From positions 1 through 64,000 of the forward strand of contig NZ_LDVZ01000004.1 in the NCBI RefSeq assembly GCF_001276515.1: a stretch of 64,000 nucleotides of DNA, given 5' to 3'. The position numbers and the translations under genes were made by a program. Position 1 is the stretch's first letter. Each line of letters begins with the position of its first letter. Under the pieces are notes generated by a model. The model saw nothing but the letters and a program-made list of their open reading frames with translations. It did no database searches and had not been told where the DNA came from. Source of the stretch: Haemophilus sp. C1 (GTDB taxonomy: Bacteria; Pseudomonadota; Gammaproteobacteria; Enterobacterales; Pasteurellaceae). Shown here piece after piece: positions 39,521 to 51,533 of the stretch.

Positions 39521-41353
39521 ATGGTTAAGTTCAATTCCTCTCGTAAATCAGGTAAAGCAAAAAAAACAATTAGAAAATTGACCGCACCTGAAACCGTAAA
39601 ACATAACAAACAGAAAATTGTGTTTGAAAAATGTTTTATGCGTGTTCGTTATGGAGTTTCTGCTTTTTTTATTTTGGCTGGTTTATGTGCTTTAGTCGCT
39701 CGTGCGGCTTATGTGCAGTCTGTTGATTCGAGTACCTTATCTGGAGAGGCGGATAAACGTTCTTTGCGTAAAGATGAAGTGTTATCTGTGCGTGGTTCAA
39801 TTTTAGATCGTAATGGTCAGCTTTTATCTGTGAGTGTACCGATGAATGCTGTAGTTGCAGATCCGAAAACTATGCTAAAAGAAAATGCACTTGCGGATAA
39901 AGAACGGGTTACTGCTTTGGCTCAAGAATTGGGTATGAGCGAAAATGATTTGGTGAAAAAAATCGAGAAGAATTCTAAATCAGGTTATTTGTATTTAGCC
40001 CGTCAAGTAGAATCTAACAAAGCAGATTATATTCGTAAACTTAAGATTAAAGGTATTAATTTAGAAACAGAGCATCGTCGTTTTTATCCTCGCGTAGAAG
40101 AAGCTGCGCATGTGGTGGGTTATACCGATATTGATGGAAACGGTATTGAGGGCATTGAGAAAAGCTTTAATTCCATGCTTGTGGGTAAAGATGGTTCACG
40201 TACTGTTCGTAAAGATAAACGTGGAAATATCGTTGAACATATTGCGGATGAGAAAAAATATGATGCGCAAGATGTCACCTTGAGTATTGATGAAAAATTA
40301 CAATCCATGGTATATCGTGAGATTAAAAAGGCGGTGTCTGACAATAATGCAGAGTCTGGTACTGCAGTATTAGTCGATGTTCGAACTGGTGAAGTGTTGG
40401 CTATGGCTACTGCGCCATCTTATAATCCAAACAACCGTGTCGGTGTGAAATCAGAATTAATGCGTAACCGAGCAATCACTGATACGTTTGAGCCAGGTTC
40501 CACTGTAAAACCTTTCGTAGTTTTAACCGCACTTCAACGTGGAGTAGTGCGTCGTGATGAAATCATCAACACGGGATCATTCACAGTGAGTGGTAAAGAA
40601 ATTGTAGACGTTGCACCTCGCGCACAACAAACTTTAGATGAGATTTTAATTAATTCTAGTAACCGTGGTGTGAGTCGCCTTGCATTGCGTATGCCACCTA
40701 GTGCATTGATGGAAACTTATCAAAATGCAGGTTTAAGTAAACCGACAGATTTAGGTTTGATCGGTGAACAAGTTGGGATTTTGAACGCAAACCGTAAACG
40801 CTGGGCAGATATTGAACGTGCAACAGTTGCTTATGGTTATGGTATTACTGCGACACCTTTACAAATTGCTCGAGCATATGCAACCCTTGGTAGTTTTGGT
40901 GTTTATCGCCCGCTTTCTATCACAAAAGTCGATCCGCCAGTGATTGGAAAACGTGTTTTCTCTGAAAAAATAACCAAAGATATCGTAGGGATTTTAGAGA
41001 AAGTAGCAATTAAAAATAAACGCGCAATGGTGGAAGGCTACCGTGTTGGCGTGAAAACGGGTACGGCACGTAAGATTGAAAATGGACATTATGTAAATAA
41101 ATATGTGGCATTTACTGCGGGTATTGCACCGATTAGTGACCCTCGTTATGCATTAGTGATTTTGATTAATGATCCAAAAGCCGGTGAATATTATGGTGGT
41201 GCAGTCTCTGCGCCAGTATTCTCTAGCATTATGGGTTATGCTTTGCGTGCAAATGCTATTCCACAAGATGCTGAACCTGCTGAAAAAACAGCAACGAAAA
41301 GCGCAAAACATATCGTGTATGTTGGTGATCACAAGAATCAAAAAGTGAATTAA
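39521..41353 (+). CDS. ftsI: Penicillin-binding protein 3 (septal transpeptidase FtsI)
   Basis: A 610-residue class B PBP, the septal D,D-transpeptidase that pairs with FtsW. It has one membrane anchor (about 44-65) and a pedestal domain (about 70-240). Catalytic motifs are Ser327 in GSTVK, Ser379-Ser380-Asn381 in NSSNRG and Lys512-Thr-Gly514 in VKTGTAR. Positions linked to ampicillin resistance in H. influenzae read Arg517, Asn526, Ser385 and Leu389, the susceptible residues. Asn350, Ile377, Ile547 and Ser569 differ from what I recall of strain Rd. The length equals Rd PBP3. Confidence 0.97.
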   Translation: MVKFNSSRKSGKAKKTIRKLTAPETVKHNKQKIVFEKCFMRVRYGVSAFFILAGLCALVARAAYVQSVDSSTLSGEADKRSLRKDEVLSVRGSILDRNGQLLSVSVPMNAVVADPKTMLKENALADKERVTALAQELGMSENDLVKKIEKNSKSGYLYLARQVESNKADYIRKLKIKGINLETEHRRFYPRVEEAAHVVGYTDIDGNGIEGIEKSFNSMLVGKDGSRTVRKDKRGNIVEHIADEKKYDAQDVTLSIDEKLQSMVYREIKKAVSDNNAESGTAVLVDVRTGEVLAMATAPSYNPNNRVGVKSELMRNRAITDTFEPGSTVKPFVVLTALQRGVVRRDEIINTGSFTVSGKEIVDVAPRAQQTLDEILINSSNRGVSRLALRMPPSALMETYQNAGLSKPTDLGLIGEQVGILNANRKRWADIERATVAYGYGITATPLQIARAYATLGSFGVYRPLSITKVDPPVIGKRVFSEKITKDIVGILEKVAIKNKRAMVEGYRVGVKTGTARKIENGHYVNKYVAFTAGIAPISDPRYALVILINDPKAGEYYGGAVSAPVFSSIMGYALRANAIPQDAEPAEKTATKSAKHIVYVGDHKNQKVN

Positions 41354-41362
41354 GGAAAAATT

Positions 41363-42829
41363 ATGAAAAAACTCACCGCACTTTTTAATTTGCCTGAATT
41401 AAAGAATGATATAGAACTCCATAATATGGTGTTAGATAGCCGTAAAGTTAAAGCTGGAGATCTTTTTGTGGCGATAAAAGGGCATCAAGTCGATGGAAAT
41501 CAATTTATTGATTCGGCTATTCATTCTGGTGCAAGTGCGGTGGTGTCTGAGACAGAATTATCTAGCGAGCATTTAACTGTGGCTTTTATTGGGAATGTGC
41601 CTGTCGTTAAATATTATCAACTTGCACGTCATCTTTCGTCTTTGGCGGATATTTTCTATGATTCGCCTTCTAAAAAATTAACGCTTGTTGGTGTCACGGG
41701 GACAAATGGCAAAACGACTATTTCTCAATTATTAGCACAATGGGCGGAATTATTAGGTCATCGTTCGGCAGTGATGGGAACTATTGGCAATGGGCTTTTA
41801 GGTCAAGTTGTAGAAGCTAAAAATACAACGGGATCAGCAGTAGAAATTCAATCATCACTTTTCAGTTTTAAGCAAGCTGGCGCAGATTTTGCCTCTATTG
41901 AAGTTTCATCGCATGGTTTGGCACAACATCGCGTGGAGGCGCTGCATTTTAAAGCAGGGATTTTTACGAATTTAACGCGTGATCATCTAGATTATCACCA
42001 GACTATGGAAAATTATGCTTCGGCTAAAAAACGCTTATTCACCGAATTAGATACGCAAATTAAAGTGATTAATGCTGATGATGGGATTGGAAGTCAATGG
42101 TTGAGTGAATTGCCAGATGCTATTGCGGTAAGTACGAGCCCTGATTTCTTATCAAACTCACATCAATGGATGAAGGCAACAAATATTCATTATCATGCTA
42201 AAGGCGCTGATATTACTTTTGAATCTAGCTGGGGTAATGGCGTATTGCATAGTCCATTAATCGGTGCTTTCAATGTAAGCAACTTGTTATTAGTGATGAC
42301 CACGTTATTATCATTTGGTTACCCATTGGAAAATTTACTCGCTACGGCGAAATCTTTGAAAGGAGTATGTGGAAGAATGGAAATGATTCAATACCCAAAT
42401 AAACCAACAGTTATTGTAGATTATGCGCATACACCTGACGCACTAGAAAAAGCCTTGATGGCAGCGAGTGAACATTGCCAAGGTGAGTTATGGTGTATTT
42501 TTGGCTGTGGTGGAGACCGCGATAGAGGCAAACGCCCATTAATGGCACAAGTTGCAGAACAGTTTGCTGAAAAGGTTATTGTGACAAAAGATAATCCTAG
42601 AACAGAATCACAAAGCCAAATTGAAGCAGATATTATCGCTGGCTTTAAAAATATGGATAAAGTAGGAATTATTCCTGATAGAGAACAGGCGATTCAGTTT
42701 GCGATTGAAAGTGCGGTTGAAAATGATGTGATTTTAATTGCTGGCAAAGGCCATGAAAATTATCAGATTATTGGCACTGAAATCGTACATTTTTCTGACC
42801 AAGAAATTGCACATGATTTTTTAAAATAA
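41363..42829 (+). CDS. murE: UDP-MurNAc-tripeptide synthetase MurE (meso-DAP adding)
   Basis: A 488-residue Mur ligase that adds meso-diaminopimelate to UDP-MurNAc-L-Ala-D-Glu in the cytoplasm. The ATP loop is [16 protein letters not shown] (about 110-125). The carbamylated lysine region is around 220. The DNPRTE motif (about 412), specific for DAP rather than lysine, is present. The start follows AAGGAAAAATT. An uptake sequence overlaps the fifth to eighth codons (LTAL), so the uptake signal shapes the N-terminus. Confidence 0.97.
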   Translation: MKKLTALFNLPELKNDIELHNMVLDSRKVKAGDLFVAIKGHQVDGNQFIDSAIHSGASAVVSETELSSEHLTVAFIGNVPVVKYYQLARHLSSLADIFYDSPSKKLTLVGVTGTNGKTTISQLLAQWAELLGHRSAVMGTIGNGLLGQVVEAKNTTGSAVEIQSSLFSFKQAGADFASIEVSSHGLAQHRVEALHFKAGIFTNLTRDHLDYHQTMENYASAKKRLFTELDTQIKVINADDGIGSQWLSELPDAIAVSTSPDFLSNSHQWMKATNIHYHAKGADITFESSWGNGVLHSPLIGAFNVSNLLLVMTTLLSFGYPLENLLATAKSLKGVCGRMEMIQYPNKPTVIVDYAHTPDALEKALMAASEHCQGELWCIFGCGGDRDRGKRPLMAQVAEQFAEKVIVTKDNPRTESQSQIEADIIAGFKNMDKVGIIPDREQAIQFAIESAVENDVILIAGKGHENYQIIGTEIVHFSDQEIAHDFLK

Positions 42830-42842
42830 TAACAATTAAATT

Positions 42843-44216
42843 ATGATTAAACTCTCTACTGAACAATTAGCACAGATTCTTCAAGCTAAATTAATTGGCG
42901 ATAAAAATGTGCAAGTTGAAGAAATTAATACAGATACCCGAAAAAGCGTATCAAATAGTTTATTTTTTGCGTTGAAAGGTGAAAAGTTTGATGCTCACCA
43001 ATATCTTGAGCAAGCGGTAGCACAAGGTGCGGTAGCCGTTGTTGTTCACCAAGAAAATTCTTCCATTTCTATTCCTCAGCTGGTGGTTAAGGATACTCGA
43101 ATTGCTTTAGGCGAACTTGCAAAATGGTTACGCGAGAAAATTAATCCGCGTACTGTCGCGATGACAGGGTCTTCTGGTAAAACTACGGTGAAAGAAATGA
43201 CGGCGAGTATTTTGCAACATACTGCGGCTGATTCAGAAGCGGTACTTTTTACCAATGGGAATTTTAATAACGATATTGGTGTGCCTTTAACCCTTCTTCG
43301 TTTAACAGAAAAACATTGTTTCGCAGTGATCGAACTTGGTGCCAATCATCAAGGTGAAATTGATTACACCACAAAATTAGCTCAACCTGATGCCGCATTG
43401 ATTAATAATATTGCGCCCGCGCATTTAGAGGGCTTTGGTTCTTTAGAGGGCATTGCACAAGCTAAAGGTGAGATTTATCGTGGTTTAACATTGAATGGTG
43501 TAGCGATTATTAACGCAGAATATAACCATTTAGATTGTTGGCAAAAAGAAATCGGTGAACATGAAATTCAATATTTCAACGGTAAAGATTATTCTGCAAA
43601 AGATATTCATCATACTGATCAAGGTTCCACTTTTACACTTATTTCCCCACAAGGTGAAATTGAGATTAACTTACCTTACCTTGGTGAACATAATGTAAAA
43701 AATGCCTTGGCTGCCACCGCACTTGCCATGAATGTTGGCGCCACTCTTACGGATGTAAAAGCTGGATTAGAACAACGTTCACAACTGAAAGGACGTTTAT
43801 TCCCAATTCAAGTAACGCCTAATTTATTGTTATTAGATGATACTTATAACGCAAATAAAGATTCTCTGTGTGCTGCCATTGATGTTTTAAAAAGTTATGA
43901 CACTTTCCGTATTTTGTGTGTCGGCGATATGAAAGAGTTAGGCGAAAACTCTCTCACTATTCATCGTGAAGTAGGACAATATGCCAACTCGGTAAATTTA
44001 GATTTAGTTTGTTCTTATGGCAACGAAAGTGCGGTTATTTCTGAGGCTGTTTCGGGTACGCATTTTACTGATAAGGTGAAAATGGTTGATTTTCTTGTGC
44101 CATTGATTGAAACCCAATTACAACAAAATAATAAAGTCGTGGTGCTAGGAAAAGGCTCGCGCTCAATGAAAATGGAAGATGTGATCTATTCATTAAAGGA
44201 TAAAATTAAATGTTAG
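42843..44216 (+). CDS. murF: UDP-MurNAc-pentapeptide synthetase MurF
   Basis: A 457-residue Mur ligase that adds D-Ala-D-Ala to the tripeptide precursor. It has a Mur ligase N-terminal domain, then the ATP loop [14 protein letters not shown] (about 104-117). [14 protein letters not shown] and [12 protein letters not shown] identify Mur[13 protein letters not shown] (about 331-342) is the family C-terminal motif. Its last 7 bases overlap the mraY start, implying coupled translation. Confidence 0.97.
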   Translation: MIKLSTEQLAQILQAKLIGDKNVQVEEINTDTRKSVSNSLFFALKGEKFDAHQYLEQAVAQGAVAVVVHQENSSISIPQLVVKDTRIALGELAKWLREKINPRTVAMTGSSGKTTVKEMTASILQHTAADSEAVLFTNGNFNNDIGVPLTLLRLTEKHCFAVIELGANHQGEIDYTTKLAQPDAALINNIAPAHLEGFGSLEGIAQAKGEIYRGLTLNGVAIINAEYNHLDCWQKEIGEHEIQYFNGKDYSAKDIHHTDQGSTFTLISPQGEIEINLPYLGEHNVKNALAATALAMNVGATLTDVKAGLEQRSQLKGRLFPIQVTPNLLLLDDTYNANKDSLCAAIDVLKSYDTFRILCVGDMKELGENSLTIHREVGQYANSVNLDLVCSYGNESAVISEAVSGTHFTDKVKMVDFLVPLIETQLQQNNKVVVLGKGSRSMKMEDVIYSLKDKIKC

Positions 44217-45292
44217 TCTGGCTTGCTGAATATCTTGTTCGTTATGAAACCGCTTTTAATGCGATTTCTTATATTACTGTCCGTGCAATTCTTGCATTAT
44301 TAACCGCACTTTTTATCTCACTTTGGATTGGCCCTAAAGTGATCAAACGTTTACAGATCTTAAAATTTGGCCAAGAAGTGCGAAATGATGGTCCTGAAAG
44401 TCATTTTGCAAAAAAAGGCACCCCTACTATGGGCGGTGTGATGATTTTATTCTCTATTGGAGTAAGTACGTTATTATGGGCAAATCTCTCTAATCCCTAT
44501 ATTTGGGTTTGCTTATTTGTATTATTTGGATATGGTGCTATTGGTTTTGTGGATGATTTCCGCAAAATTACTCGTAAAAACACGGATGGTTTGATTGCGC
44601 GTTGGAAATATTTCTGGATGTCTGTTGTGGCATTAGTGGCAATCCTTTGGCTTTATTGGCTTGGACACGACACTGATGCAACTCGTTTAGTGATTCCATT
44701 CTTTAAAGACATTATGCCTCAATTAGGTTTGTTCTATATTGTGTTGTCTTACTTTGTGATTGTTGGAACTGGTAATGCGGTGAATTTAACAGATGGTTTG
44801 GATGGATTGGCGATTATGCCAACCGCGCTTGTCGCAGGCGCGTTTGCGTTAATTGCATGGGCAACGGGTAACGTAAATTTCGCGGAATACTTGCACATCC
44901 CATACATTAAATATAGTTCTGAAGTGGTTGTGTTTTGTACCGCCATCGTTGGTGCAGGGTTAGGGTTCTTGTGGTTCAATACTTATCCCGCGCAAGTCTT
45001 TATGGGCGATGTAGGTTCTCTTGCATTAGGTGGAGCACTTGGTGTCGTGGCGATCCTAGTTCGTCAGGAATTTTTACTTGTGATAATGGGCGGAGTATTT
45101 GTTGTTGAAGCGCTCTCTGTTATTTTGCAAGTGGGCTCTTATAAGTTGCGTAAACAACGCATTTTTAGAATGGCACCAATTCACCACCATTTTGAATTGA
45201 AGGGATGGCCAGAGCCAAGAGTGATTATTCGGTTTTGGATTATTTCCTTAATGTTGGTGTTGATGGGATTGGTCACCTTGAAGTTGCGTTAA
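44210..45292 (+). CDS. mraY: Phospho-MurNAc-pentapeptide transferase MraY
   Basis: A 360-residue ten-helix membrane enzyme that makes lipid I from undecaprenyl phosphate and UDP-MurNAc-pentapeptide. Active-site motifs: GFVDDFRKI (DDxx, about 114), [14 protein letters not shown] (about 190-203) and [15 protein letters not shown] (the HHH loop, about 320-334). The length equals E. coli MraY (360). It is followed by an unusual 123-base gap and a hairpin before murD. Confidence 0.97.
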   Translation: MLVWLAEYLVRYETAFNAISYITVRAILALLTALFISLWIGPKVIKRLQILKFGQEVRNDGPESHFAKKGTPTMGGVMILFSIGVSTLLWANLSNPYIWVCLFVLFGYGAIGFVDDFRKITRKNTDGLIARWKYFWMSVVALVAILWLYWLGHDTDATRLVIPFFKDIMPQLGLFYIVLSYFVIVGTGNAVNLTDGLDGLAIMPTALVAGAFALIAWATGNVNFAEYLHIPYIKYSSEVVVFCTAIVGAGLGFLWFNTYPAQVFMGDVGSLALGGALGVVAILVRQEFLLVIMGGVFVVEALSVILQVGSYKLRKQRIFRMAPIHHHFELKGWPEPRVIIRFWIISLMLVLMGLVTLKLR

Positions 45293-45303
45293 TAAATATA
45301 GCT

Positions 45304-45342
45304 AGGTTCGCTCTTTTAGTTTTTGAAAGGGCGACCTTTTTT
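45304..45342 (+). terminator. Possible terminator between mraY and murD inside the dcw cluster
   Basis: AGGTTCGCTCTTT (45304 onward) can pair with AAAGGGCGACCT with one bulged base and G-U wobbles, followed by TTTTT. It resembles a rho-independent terminator or attenuator in a cluster that otherwise has short gaps. No promoter for murD is clear in the rest of the gap. Confidence 0.55.
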
Positions 45343-45415
45343 ACGTTAGTAAAGGAAATTTATATTTCTATCAATAATATAATTTTAAAATTTATAGCAA
45401 TTAAGAAGAAAGAAA

Positions 45416-46729
45416 ATGAACGCCTATCAAAACAAAAATATTACTATCATCGGGCTTGGCAAAACAGGTCTTTCTTGCGTGGATTATCTCTTATCCCAAC
45501 AGGCTAATATTCGTGTGATTGATACCCGAAAAAATCCTACTGGTGTAGATAAACTTCCTCAAAATATCTCTCTTCATACTGGTAGTTTAAATCAGGAATG
45601 GTTACTTGAAAGCGATATGATTGTTATCAGCCCAGGGCTTGCGGTAAAAACACCTGAAATTCAAACCGCACTTAAAGCTGGCGTAGAAGTAATCGGTGAT
45701 ATTGAATTATTCTGCCGCGCTGCGACAAAGCCTATTGTGGGGATTACCGGTTCAAATGGAAAAAGTACTGTTACTACTTTAGTTTATGAAATGGCGAAAG
45801 CTGCTGGCGTGAAAGTTGGTATGGGTGGAAATATTGGGATTCCAGCTTTGTCATTATTAAATGAAGATTGTGAATTTTATGTATTAGAGCTGTCTAGTTT
45901 TCAGCTTGAAACAACTTACAGCTTAAAAGCTGCGGCTGCAACGGTCTTGAACGTGACTGAAGATCATATGGACCGCTACGTGGATTTAGAAGATTATCGC
46001 CAAGCAAAATTACGTATCTATCATAATACTAAAGTAGGTGTGTTGAATAATGAAGATAGGCTGACTTTTGGGGAAGGCGAAAATCAAGCAGAACAAATCG
46101 TTTCTTTTGCAGAAAATGGTGCGGATTATTGGCTAAAAACTGAAAATGGCAAGCAATACTTAATGGCAAAAGATGAAGTAATTTTGCCTTGTGAAGAAGC
46201 AACATTAGTTGGTCGCCATAATTATATGAACATTTTGGCGGCAACGGCATTGGCACAAGCTGTCGGTATTAATTTAGATTCAATTCGTACCGCACTTCGT
46301 CATTTCAAAGGGTTAGATCATCGTTTTCAATTAGCGCATCAAGTTAATGGCGTTCGTTGGATTAATGACTCTAAAGCAACAAATGTAGGGAGTACAGTTG
46401 CCGCATTAGCAGGCCTTTATGTGGAAGGAAAATTGCACTTGTTGTTAGGCGGTGATGGAAAAGGAGCTGATTTTTCAGAATTAGCTGAATTAATTAATCA
46501 ACCATACATTATTTGTTATTGTTTTGGTCGAGATGGTGCTCAACTCGCTAAGCTTTCATCGAAAAGCCATTTGTTCGATACAATGGAACAAGCGATAGAA
46601 TTTTTGCGCCCAACATTGCAAAGCGGAGATATGGTATTATTGTCGCCAGCTTGTGCAAGTCTCGATCAGTTTGCCTCTTTTGAAAAGCGCGGTGAAGAAT
46701 TTACTCGTTTAGCTCAATATTCAGCCTAA
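45416..46729 (+). CDS. murD: UDP-MurNAc-L-Ala:D-Glu ligase MurD
   Basis: A 437-residue Mur ligase that adds D-glutamate. It has an N-terminal UMA-binding fold ([15 protein letters not shown], about 9-23) and the ATP loop [16 protein letters not shown] (about 105-120). [10 protein letters not shown] and the carbamylated-Lys region ([10 protein letters not shown], about 190) follow, then the C-terminal [15 protein letters not shown]. The length matches E. coli (438). Two uptake sequences lie inside, each encoding a TAL peptide. Confidence 0.97.
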   Translation: MNAYQNKNITIIGLGKTGLSCVDYLLSQQANIRVIDTRKNPTGVDKLPQNISLHTGSLNQEWLLESDMIVISPGLAVKTPEIQTALKAGVEVIGDIELFCRAATKPIVGITGSNGKSTVTTLVYEMAKAAGVKVGMGGNIGIPALSLLNEDCEFYVLELSSFQLETTYSLKAAAATVLNVTEDHMDRYVDLEDYRQAKLRIYHNTKVGVLNNEDRLTFGEGENQAEQIVSFAENGADYWLKTENGKQYLMAKDEVILPCEEATLVGRHNYMNILAATALAQAVGINLDSIRTALRHFKGLDHRFQLAHQVNGVRWINDSKATNVGSTVAALAGLYVEGKLHLLLGGDGKGADFSELAELINQPYIICYCFGRDGAQLAKLSSKSHLFDTMEQAIEFLRPTLQSGDMVLLSPACASLDQFASFEKRGEEFTRLAQYSA

Positions 46730-46751
46730 TTTAGTCATTAATAAAAATAAG

Positions 46752-47936
46752 ATGGAATTTTTACAAAACATCAAAAAAAATTACGATGAATGGACACGTA
46801 TCACACCGCAAGGTTTGTTGTATGATCGTGCGCTATTTTGGTTATTTGTTATTTTGCTTTTAATTGGTTTAATTGCAGTAACATCTGCTTCTATTCCTTA
46901 TAGCTCTCGTTTATTTAATGATCCTTTTTACTTTGCAAAACGCGATGCTTTTTATGTATTTCTTTCTTTAGCGACTTGTTATGCCATGTTGTATATTCCA
47001 ACTGAAAAGTTGGAAAAATGGAATGTAAATATTTTCTGGGCTGCCGTGGCTTTATTGATAGCCGTATTATTTATCGGTACATCAGTGAATGGTGCTAAGC
47101 GTTGGATTTCATTGGGAGTTTTGAATTTTCAGCCAGCTGAATTTGCGAAGCTAGCACTGACTTGTTTCTTGGCAAGCTATTTTACTCGTCGTTATGATGA
47201 GGTTCGAGGTAGAAAATTTAGTGCGATAAAACCCTTTATTGTGATGGGCGTGATGGGGATGTTCCTCTTAGTTCAGCCTGATATGGGAAGTACAGTTGTA
47301 CTGTTTGTTATTACTTTCGGTATGCTATTTATCGTTGGCGCGCACTTTTTCCAATTTATTTTGCTTGGTGCAACAGGTGTAATTCTTGGCGCTTGGCTGA
47401 TCATCTCTGCTTCTTATCGTTTAAAGCGTTTCACCGGTTTTTTAGATCCATTTAAAGACCCTTATGGTACAGGCTTCCAATTAACGAACTCTCTTATGGC
47501 ATTTGGTCGTGGAGAAATAACGGGTGAAGGGTTAGGTAATTCAATTCAAAAACTAGATTATTTACCTGAAGCGCATACTGACTTTATTATGGCGATTATT
47601 GGTGAAGAGTTTGGTTTTATAGGCATTTTAATTGTTGTTATTTTGCTTGGTTTACTTGTGTTTAGAGCGTTGAAGATCGGAAAGGAATCTTTAATGTTAG
47701 AACAGCGTTTTAGAGGATTTTTAGCGTTAGGTATTGGCTTTTGGATTTTCTTCCAAGGCTTTGTTAATTTAGGTATGGCGCTTGGAATGTTGCCGACTAA
47801 AGGTTTAACTTTTCCACTCGTGAGTTATGGTGGTTCGAGTATTATTATTATGTCAGCGACTATTGGCATTTTATTACGTATTGATCACGAAAACCGTTTA
47901 CTTCGCGCAGGTCAAGCACGACTACGCGATGATTAG
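46752..47936 (+). CDS. ftsW: FtsW, SEDS septal peptidoglycan polymerase
   Basis: A 394-residue SEDS-family glycosyltransferase that polymerises lipid II at the septum with PBP3. About ten membrane segments. Motifs: [22 protein letters not shown] (about 115-136), [21 protein letters not shown] (about 270-290) and [14 protein letters not shown] (about 356-369). It is paralogous to the rodA of this window. It starts 22 bases after murD. Confidence 0.96.
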   Translation: MEFLQNIKKNYDEWTRITPQGLLYDRALFWLFVILLLIGLIAVTSASIPYSSRLFNDPFYFAKRDAFYVFLSLATCYAMLYIPTEKLEKWNVNIFWAAVALLIAVLFIGTSVNGAKRWISLGVLNFQPAEFAKLALTCFLASYFTRRYDEVRGRKFSAIKPFIVMGVMGMFLLVQPDMGSTVVLFVITFGMLFIVGAHFFQFILLGATGVILGAWLIISASYRLKRFTGFLDPFKDPYGTGFQLTNSLMAFGRGEITGEGLGNSIQKLDYLPEAHTDFIMAIIGEEFGFIGILIVVILLGLLVFRALKIGKESLMLEQRFRGFLALGIGFWIFFQGFVNLGMALGMLPTKGLTFPLVSYGGSSIIIMSATIGILLRIDHENRLLRAGQARLRDD

Positions 47937-47947
47937 AGATAAAGAAG

Positions 47948-49003
47948 ATGAAAAATAAAAAATTATTAGTGATGGCTGGTGGAACTGGCGGTCATGTTTT
48001 TCCAGCGATAGCTGTGGCCCAATTTTTACAAAAACAAGGATGGGATATTTGCTGGTTAGGGACCAAAGATCGAATGGAGGCTCATCTTGTACCAAATCAT
48101 GGAATCCCGATTAGATTTATCCAAATTTCGGGTTTGCGTGGTAAAGGTATTAAAGCTTTATTAAGCGCGCCTTTCGCGATTTTCCGTGCTGTGTTGCAGG
48201 CAAAAAAAATTATTCAAGAAGAAAAACCTGACGCTGTGCTTGGAATGGGGGGGTATGTTTCAGGCCCTGGAGGTATTGCTGCAAAACTTTGCGGTGTACC
48301 GATAATTTTGCATGAGCAAAATGCGATAGCGGGTTTAACGAATAAATGGTTAGCTAAAATTGCAACTCGTGTATTACAAGCGTTTCCAAGTGCTTTTCCT
48401 CATGCTGAAGTTGTAGGAAATCCAGTTCGAGAAGATTTATTTAAGATGCCATATCCTGAAGTTCGTTTTGCGGAGCGTAAGGAAAAATTACGAGTCTTAG
48501 TAGTCGGTGGTAGTCAAGGCGCGCGAGTGCTCAATCATACTTTACCTAAAGTAGCCGCCCAGCTTGCAGATAAATTAGATATTCGTCATCAAGTAGGTAA
48601 AGGTGCGGTAGAAGAAGTTACCAAACTTTATGGCGAGAATTCAGAACAAGTTAAGATAACAGAATTTATTGATGATATGGCTGAGGCTTATGCCTGGGCT
48701 GATGTGATAATTTGCCGTTCTGGCGCATTAACTGTATGTGAAATTGCGGCAGTTGGTGCAGCAGCTATTTTTGTACCTTTCCAGCATAAAGATCGTCAAC
48801 AATATTTGAATGCGAAATATTTGGCTGATGTGGGGGCAGCAAAGATTATAGAACAGGCAGATTTAACGCCTGAAATTCTGGTGAATTATTTAAAAAACTT
48901 TACTCGTGAAAATTTATTACAAATGGCTGAGAAAGCGAAAGCAATGTCGACTCCTCTCTCTGCACAACGAGTTGCTGAGGTTATTATAGAAAATTCAAAC
49001 TAA
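47948..49003 (+). CDS. murG: MurG, lipid II-forming GlcNAc transferase
   Basis: A 351-residue peripheral GT-B glycosyltransferase that adds GlcNAc to lipid I. Signature loops: [16 protein letters not shown] (about 9-24), [14 protein letters not shown] (about 99-112), [24 protein letters not shown] (about 186) and [16 protein letters not shown] (about 256). [14 protein letters not shown] is the UDP-GlcNAc pocket. The length is as in E. coli (355). Confidence 0.97.
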   Translation: MKNKKLLVMAGGTGGHVFPAIAVAQFLQKQGWDICWLGTKDRMEAHLVPNHGIPIRFIQISGLRGKGIKALLSAPFAIFRAVLQAKKIIQEEKPDAVLGMGGYVSGPGGIAAKLCGVPIILHEQNAIAGLTNKWLAKIATRVLQAFPSAFPHAEVVGNPVREDLFKMPYPEVRFAERKEKLRVLVVGGSQGARVLNHTLPKVAAQLADKLDIRHQVGKGAVEEVTKLYGENSEQVKITEFIDDMAEAYAWADVIICRSGALTVCEIAAVGAAAIFVPFQHKDRQQYLNAKYLADVGAAKIIEQADLTPEILVNYLKNFTRENLLQMAEKAKAMSTPLSAQRVAEVIIENSN

Positions 49004-49099
49004 TTGATATTCCAAAGAATAAGAAAAATATTGCGATTTTCAACCGCACTTTTAGAATAGGCACCAATATTTTGCCAATGTGTCAAAAAGGAAAAATAA

Positions 49100-50527
49100 A
49101 TGAAACATTCCCACGAAGAAATTAGAAAAATTATCCCTGAAATGCGTCGAGTGCAACAAATTCATTTTATTGGAATTGGTGGTGCGGGAATGAGTGGTAT
49201 TGCTGAGATTTTATTGAATGAAGGCTATCAAATCTCTGGCTCAGATATTGCTGACGGCTTAGTAACTCAACGTTTAACTCAAGCTGGAGCAAAAATCTAC
49301 ATCGGCCATGCAGAAGAACATATTGAAGGGGCCAGTGTTGTTGTTGTATCCAGTGCGATAAAAGATGATAACCCTGAATTAGTTGCAGCGAAACAAAAAC
49401 GCATTCCAGTGATTCAACGAGCACAAATGTTGGCTGAAATCATGCGTTTCCGTCATGGTATTGCTGTTGCAGGAACACACGGGAAGACGACGACAACCGC
49501 TATGATTTCCATGATTTACACTCAAGCAAAACTCGATCCAACGTTCGTTAATGGTGGTTTGGTGAAATCTGCAGGTAAAAATGCACATTTAGGTGCTAGT
49601 CGTTATTTAATTGCTGAAGCGGATGAAAGCGATGCCTCGTTTTTACATTTGCAGCCAATGGTATCTGTTGTGACTAACATGGAACCAGACCATATGGACA
49701 CTTACGAAGGTGATTTCGAAAAAATGAAAGCTACCTATGTGAAATTCCTGCATAATTTGCCATTCTATGGTTTAGCTGTGATGTGTGCAGATGATCCAGT
49801 ATTAATGGAACTTGTGTCAAAAGTTGGTCGCCAAGTGATTACATATGGTTTTAGTGAACATGCAGATTATCGCATTGAAGATTATGAACAAACAGGTTTT
49901 CAAGGTCATTACACAGTGATTTGCCCAGATAATGAGCGTATTAATGTGCTGTTAAATGTGCCAGGAAAACATAATGCGTTAAATGCAACGGCTGCACTTG
50001 CTGTAGCAAAAGAAGAAGGTATTGGCAATGAAGCTATTTTAGAAGCCCTTGCTGATTTCCAAGGTGCAGGTCGTCGTTTTGATCAGTTAGGTGAGTTTAT
50101 TCGTCCAAATGGTAAGGTTCGTTTAGTTGATGATTATGGTCATCACCCAACAGAAGTGGGCGTAACGATTAAAGCTGCACGAGAAGGATGGGGTGATAAA
50201 CGTATTGTGATGATTTTCCAACCTCATCGTTATTCTCGTACTCGTGATTTATTTGATGATTTTGTACAAGTGCTTTCGCAAGTGGACGCATTAATTATGC
50301 TTGATGTGTACGCAGCGGGAGAAACGCCGATTGTTGGAGCTGATAGTAAATCGCTTTGTCGCTCCATTAGAAATTTAGGAAAAATCGATCCAATCTTGGT
50401 TTCTGACACATCACAATTAGGCGACGTTCTTGATCAAATTATTCAAGATGGCGATTTGATTTTGGCACAAGGTGCGGGTAGCGTAAGTAAAATCTCTCGT
50501 GGCTTAGCTCAATCTTGGAAAAATTAA
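49100..50527 (+). CDS. murC: UDP-MurNAc:L-Ala ligase MurC
   Basis: A 475-residue Mur ligase that adds L-alanine to UDP-MurNAc, the first peptide step. [14 protein letters not shown] (about 22-35) is the MurC N-terminal nucleotide fold. The ATP loop is [15 protein letters not shown] (about 122-136). [10 protein letters not shown] and [10 protein letters not shown] follow, and [10 protein letters not shown] (about 343-352) is the family C-terminal motif. A 96-base gap to murG contains one uptake sequence (49043-49051) and no clear terminator. Confidence 0.97.
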   Translation: MKHSHEEIRKIIPEMRRVQQIHFIGIGGAGMSGIAEILLNEGYQISGSDIADGLVTQRLTQAGAKIYIGHAEEHIEGASVVVVSSAIKDDNPELVAAKQKRIPVIQRAQMLAEIMRFRHGIAVAGTHGKTTTTAMISMIYTQAKLDPTFVNGGLVKSAGKNAHLGASRYLIAEADESDASFLHLQPMVSVVTNMEPDHMDTYEGDFEKMKATYVKFLHNLPFYGLAVMCADDPVLMELVSKVGRQVITYGFSEHADYRIEDYEQTGFQGHYTVICPDNERINVLLNVPGKHNALNATAALAVAKEEGIGNEAILEALADFQGAGRRFDQLGEFIRPNGKVRLVDDYGHHPTEVGVTIKAAREGWGDKRIVMIFQPHRYSRTRDLFDDFVQVLSQVDALIMLDVYAAGETPIVGADSKSLCRSIRNLGKIDPILVSDTSQLGDVLDQIIQDGDLILAQGAGSVSKISRGLAQSWKN

Positions 50528-50612
50528 GACTTTTATAAACAGATTTTAGAAATTTGAGATGACCTTATCTATTAATTAAGGACATCAGAATAAGATATAT
50601 AAGTAGGATAAA

Positions 50613-51533
50613 ATGAATTTAAAACAAGAAAAAATTGCAGTGTTATTGGGCGGAACATCCGCTGAGCGTGAAGTTTCTCTCAATTCAGGTAAAGCGGTAT
50701 TAGAGGCTTTATTAAACCAAGGTTATGATGCTCATCCTATTGATCCTAAAGAATATAATGTTGCTAATCTTAAAAAGGATGGTTTTCATCGTGTGTTTAA
50801 TATTTTGCATGGTCGAGGTGGTGAAGATGGCACAATGCAAGGTTTATTAGAGCAAATTGGTTTACCTTACACTGGTTGTGGAGTGATGGCTTCAGCATTA
50901 ACTATGGATAAAATGCGTACAAAAATGTTGTGGAAGGCATTTGGATTACCTGTAGCTGATATGGAGGTTGTTACCCGTGAAACCTTTGCTGATTTAGACC
51001 CTCAGGTTGTAGTAGATAAATTGGGTTTGCCGTTAATGGTGAAACCTTCTTTGGAAGGCTCTAGTGTTGGATTAACTAAAGTTAAAGCCATGGATGAGCT
51101 AAAAAGTGCGGTGGAATATGCACTTAAATTTGATAATACGATTCTGATTGAAGAATGGTTGGCTGGTGATGAATTAACCGTGCCTGTATTGGATAGCCAG
51201 GTGCTTCCAGCTATTCGTATTGTTCCTGAAGGTGAGTTCTACGATTACAATGCGAAATATATTTCTGATAATACTCAATATTTCTGCCCTGCAGGTTTAG
51301 CGCCTGAGCGTGAGCAAGAGTTAGCTATATTGGTCAAACGCGCTTATGATGCAGTGGGCTGTCGTGGTTGGAGCCGTATTGATGTTATGTGCGATGCGAA
51401 AGGTGATTTTCGTTTAGTTGAAGTGAATACGAATCCAGGAATGACGAGCCACAGTTTATTCCCAAAATCGGCTGCAAGCGTGGGTATTTCTTTTGAACAG
51501 CTTGTTGTGAAAATCTTGGAGCTAAGTGTGTAA
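50613..51533 (+). CDS. ddlB: D-alanine-D-alanine ligase
   Basis: A 306-residue ATP-grasp enzyme that makes the D-Ala-D-Ala dipeptide used by MurF. Motifs: [17 protein letters not shown] (about 10-26), [17 protein letters not shown] (about 64-80), [15 protein letters not shown] (ATP-binding lysine, about 141-155) and [20 protein letters not shown] (about 268-287). The length equals E. coli DdlB (306). Its stop overlaps the ftsQ start by one base (TAATG). Confidence 0.97.
   Translation: MNLKQEKIAVLLGGTSAEREVSLNSGKAVLEALLNQGYDAHPIDPKEYNVANLKKDGFHRVFNILHGRGGEDGTMQGLLEQIGLPYTGCGVMASALTMDKMRTKMLWKAFGLPVADMEVVTRETFADLDPQVVVDKLGLPLMVKPSLEGSSVGLTKVKAMDELKSAVEYALKFDNTILIEEWLAGDELTVPVLDSQVLPAIRIVPEGEFYDYNAKYISDNTQYFCPAGLAPEREQELAILVKRAYDAVGCRGWSRIDVMCDAKGDFRLVEVNTNPGMTSHSLFPKSAASVGISFEQLVVKILELSV

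Noticed and set aside
45205..45507. 100-residue frame across the mraY-murD gap
   Set aside because: It overlaps both essential genes out of frame and has no ribosome site or recognisable domain.
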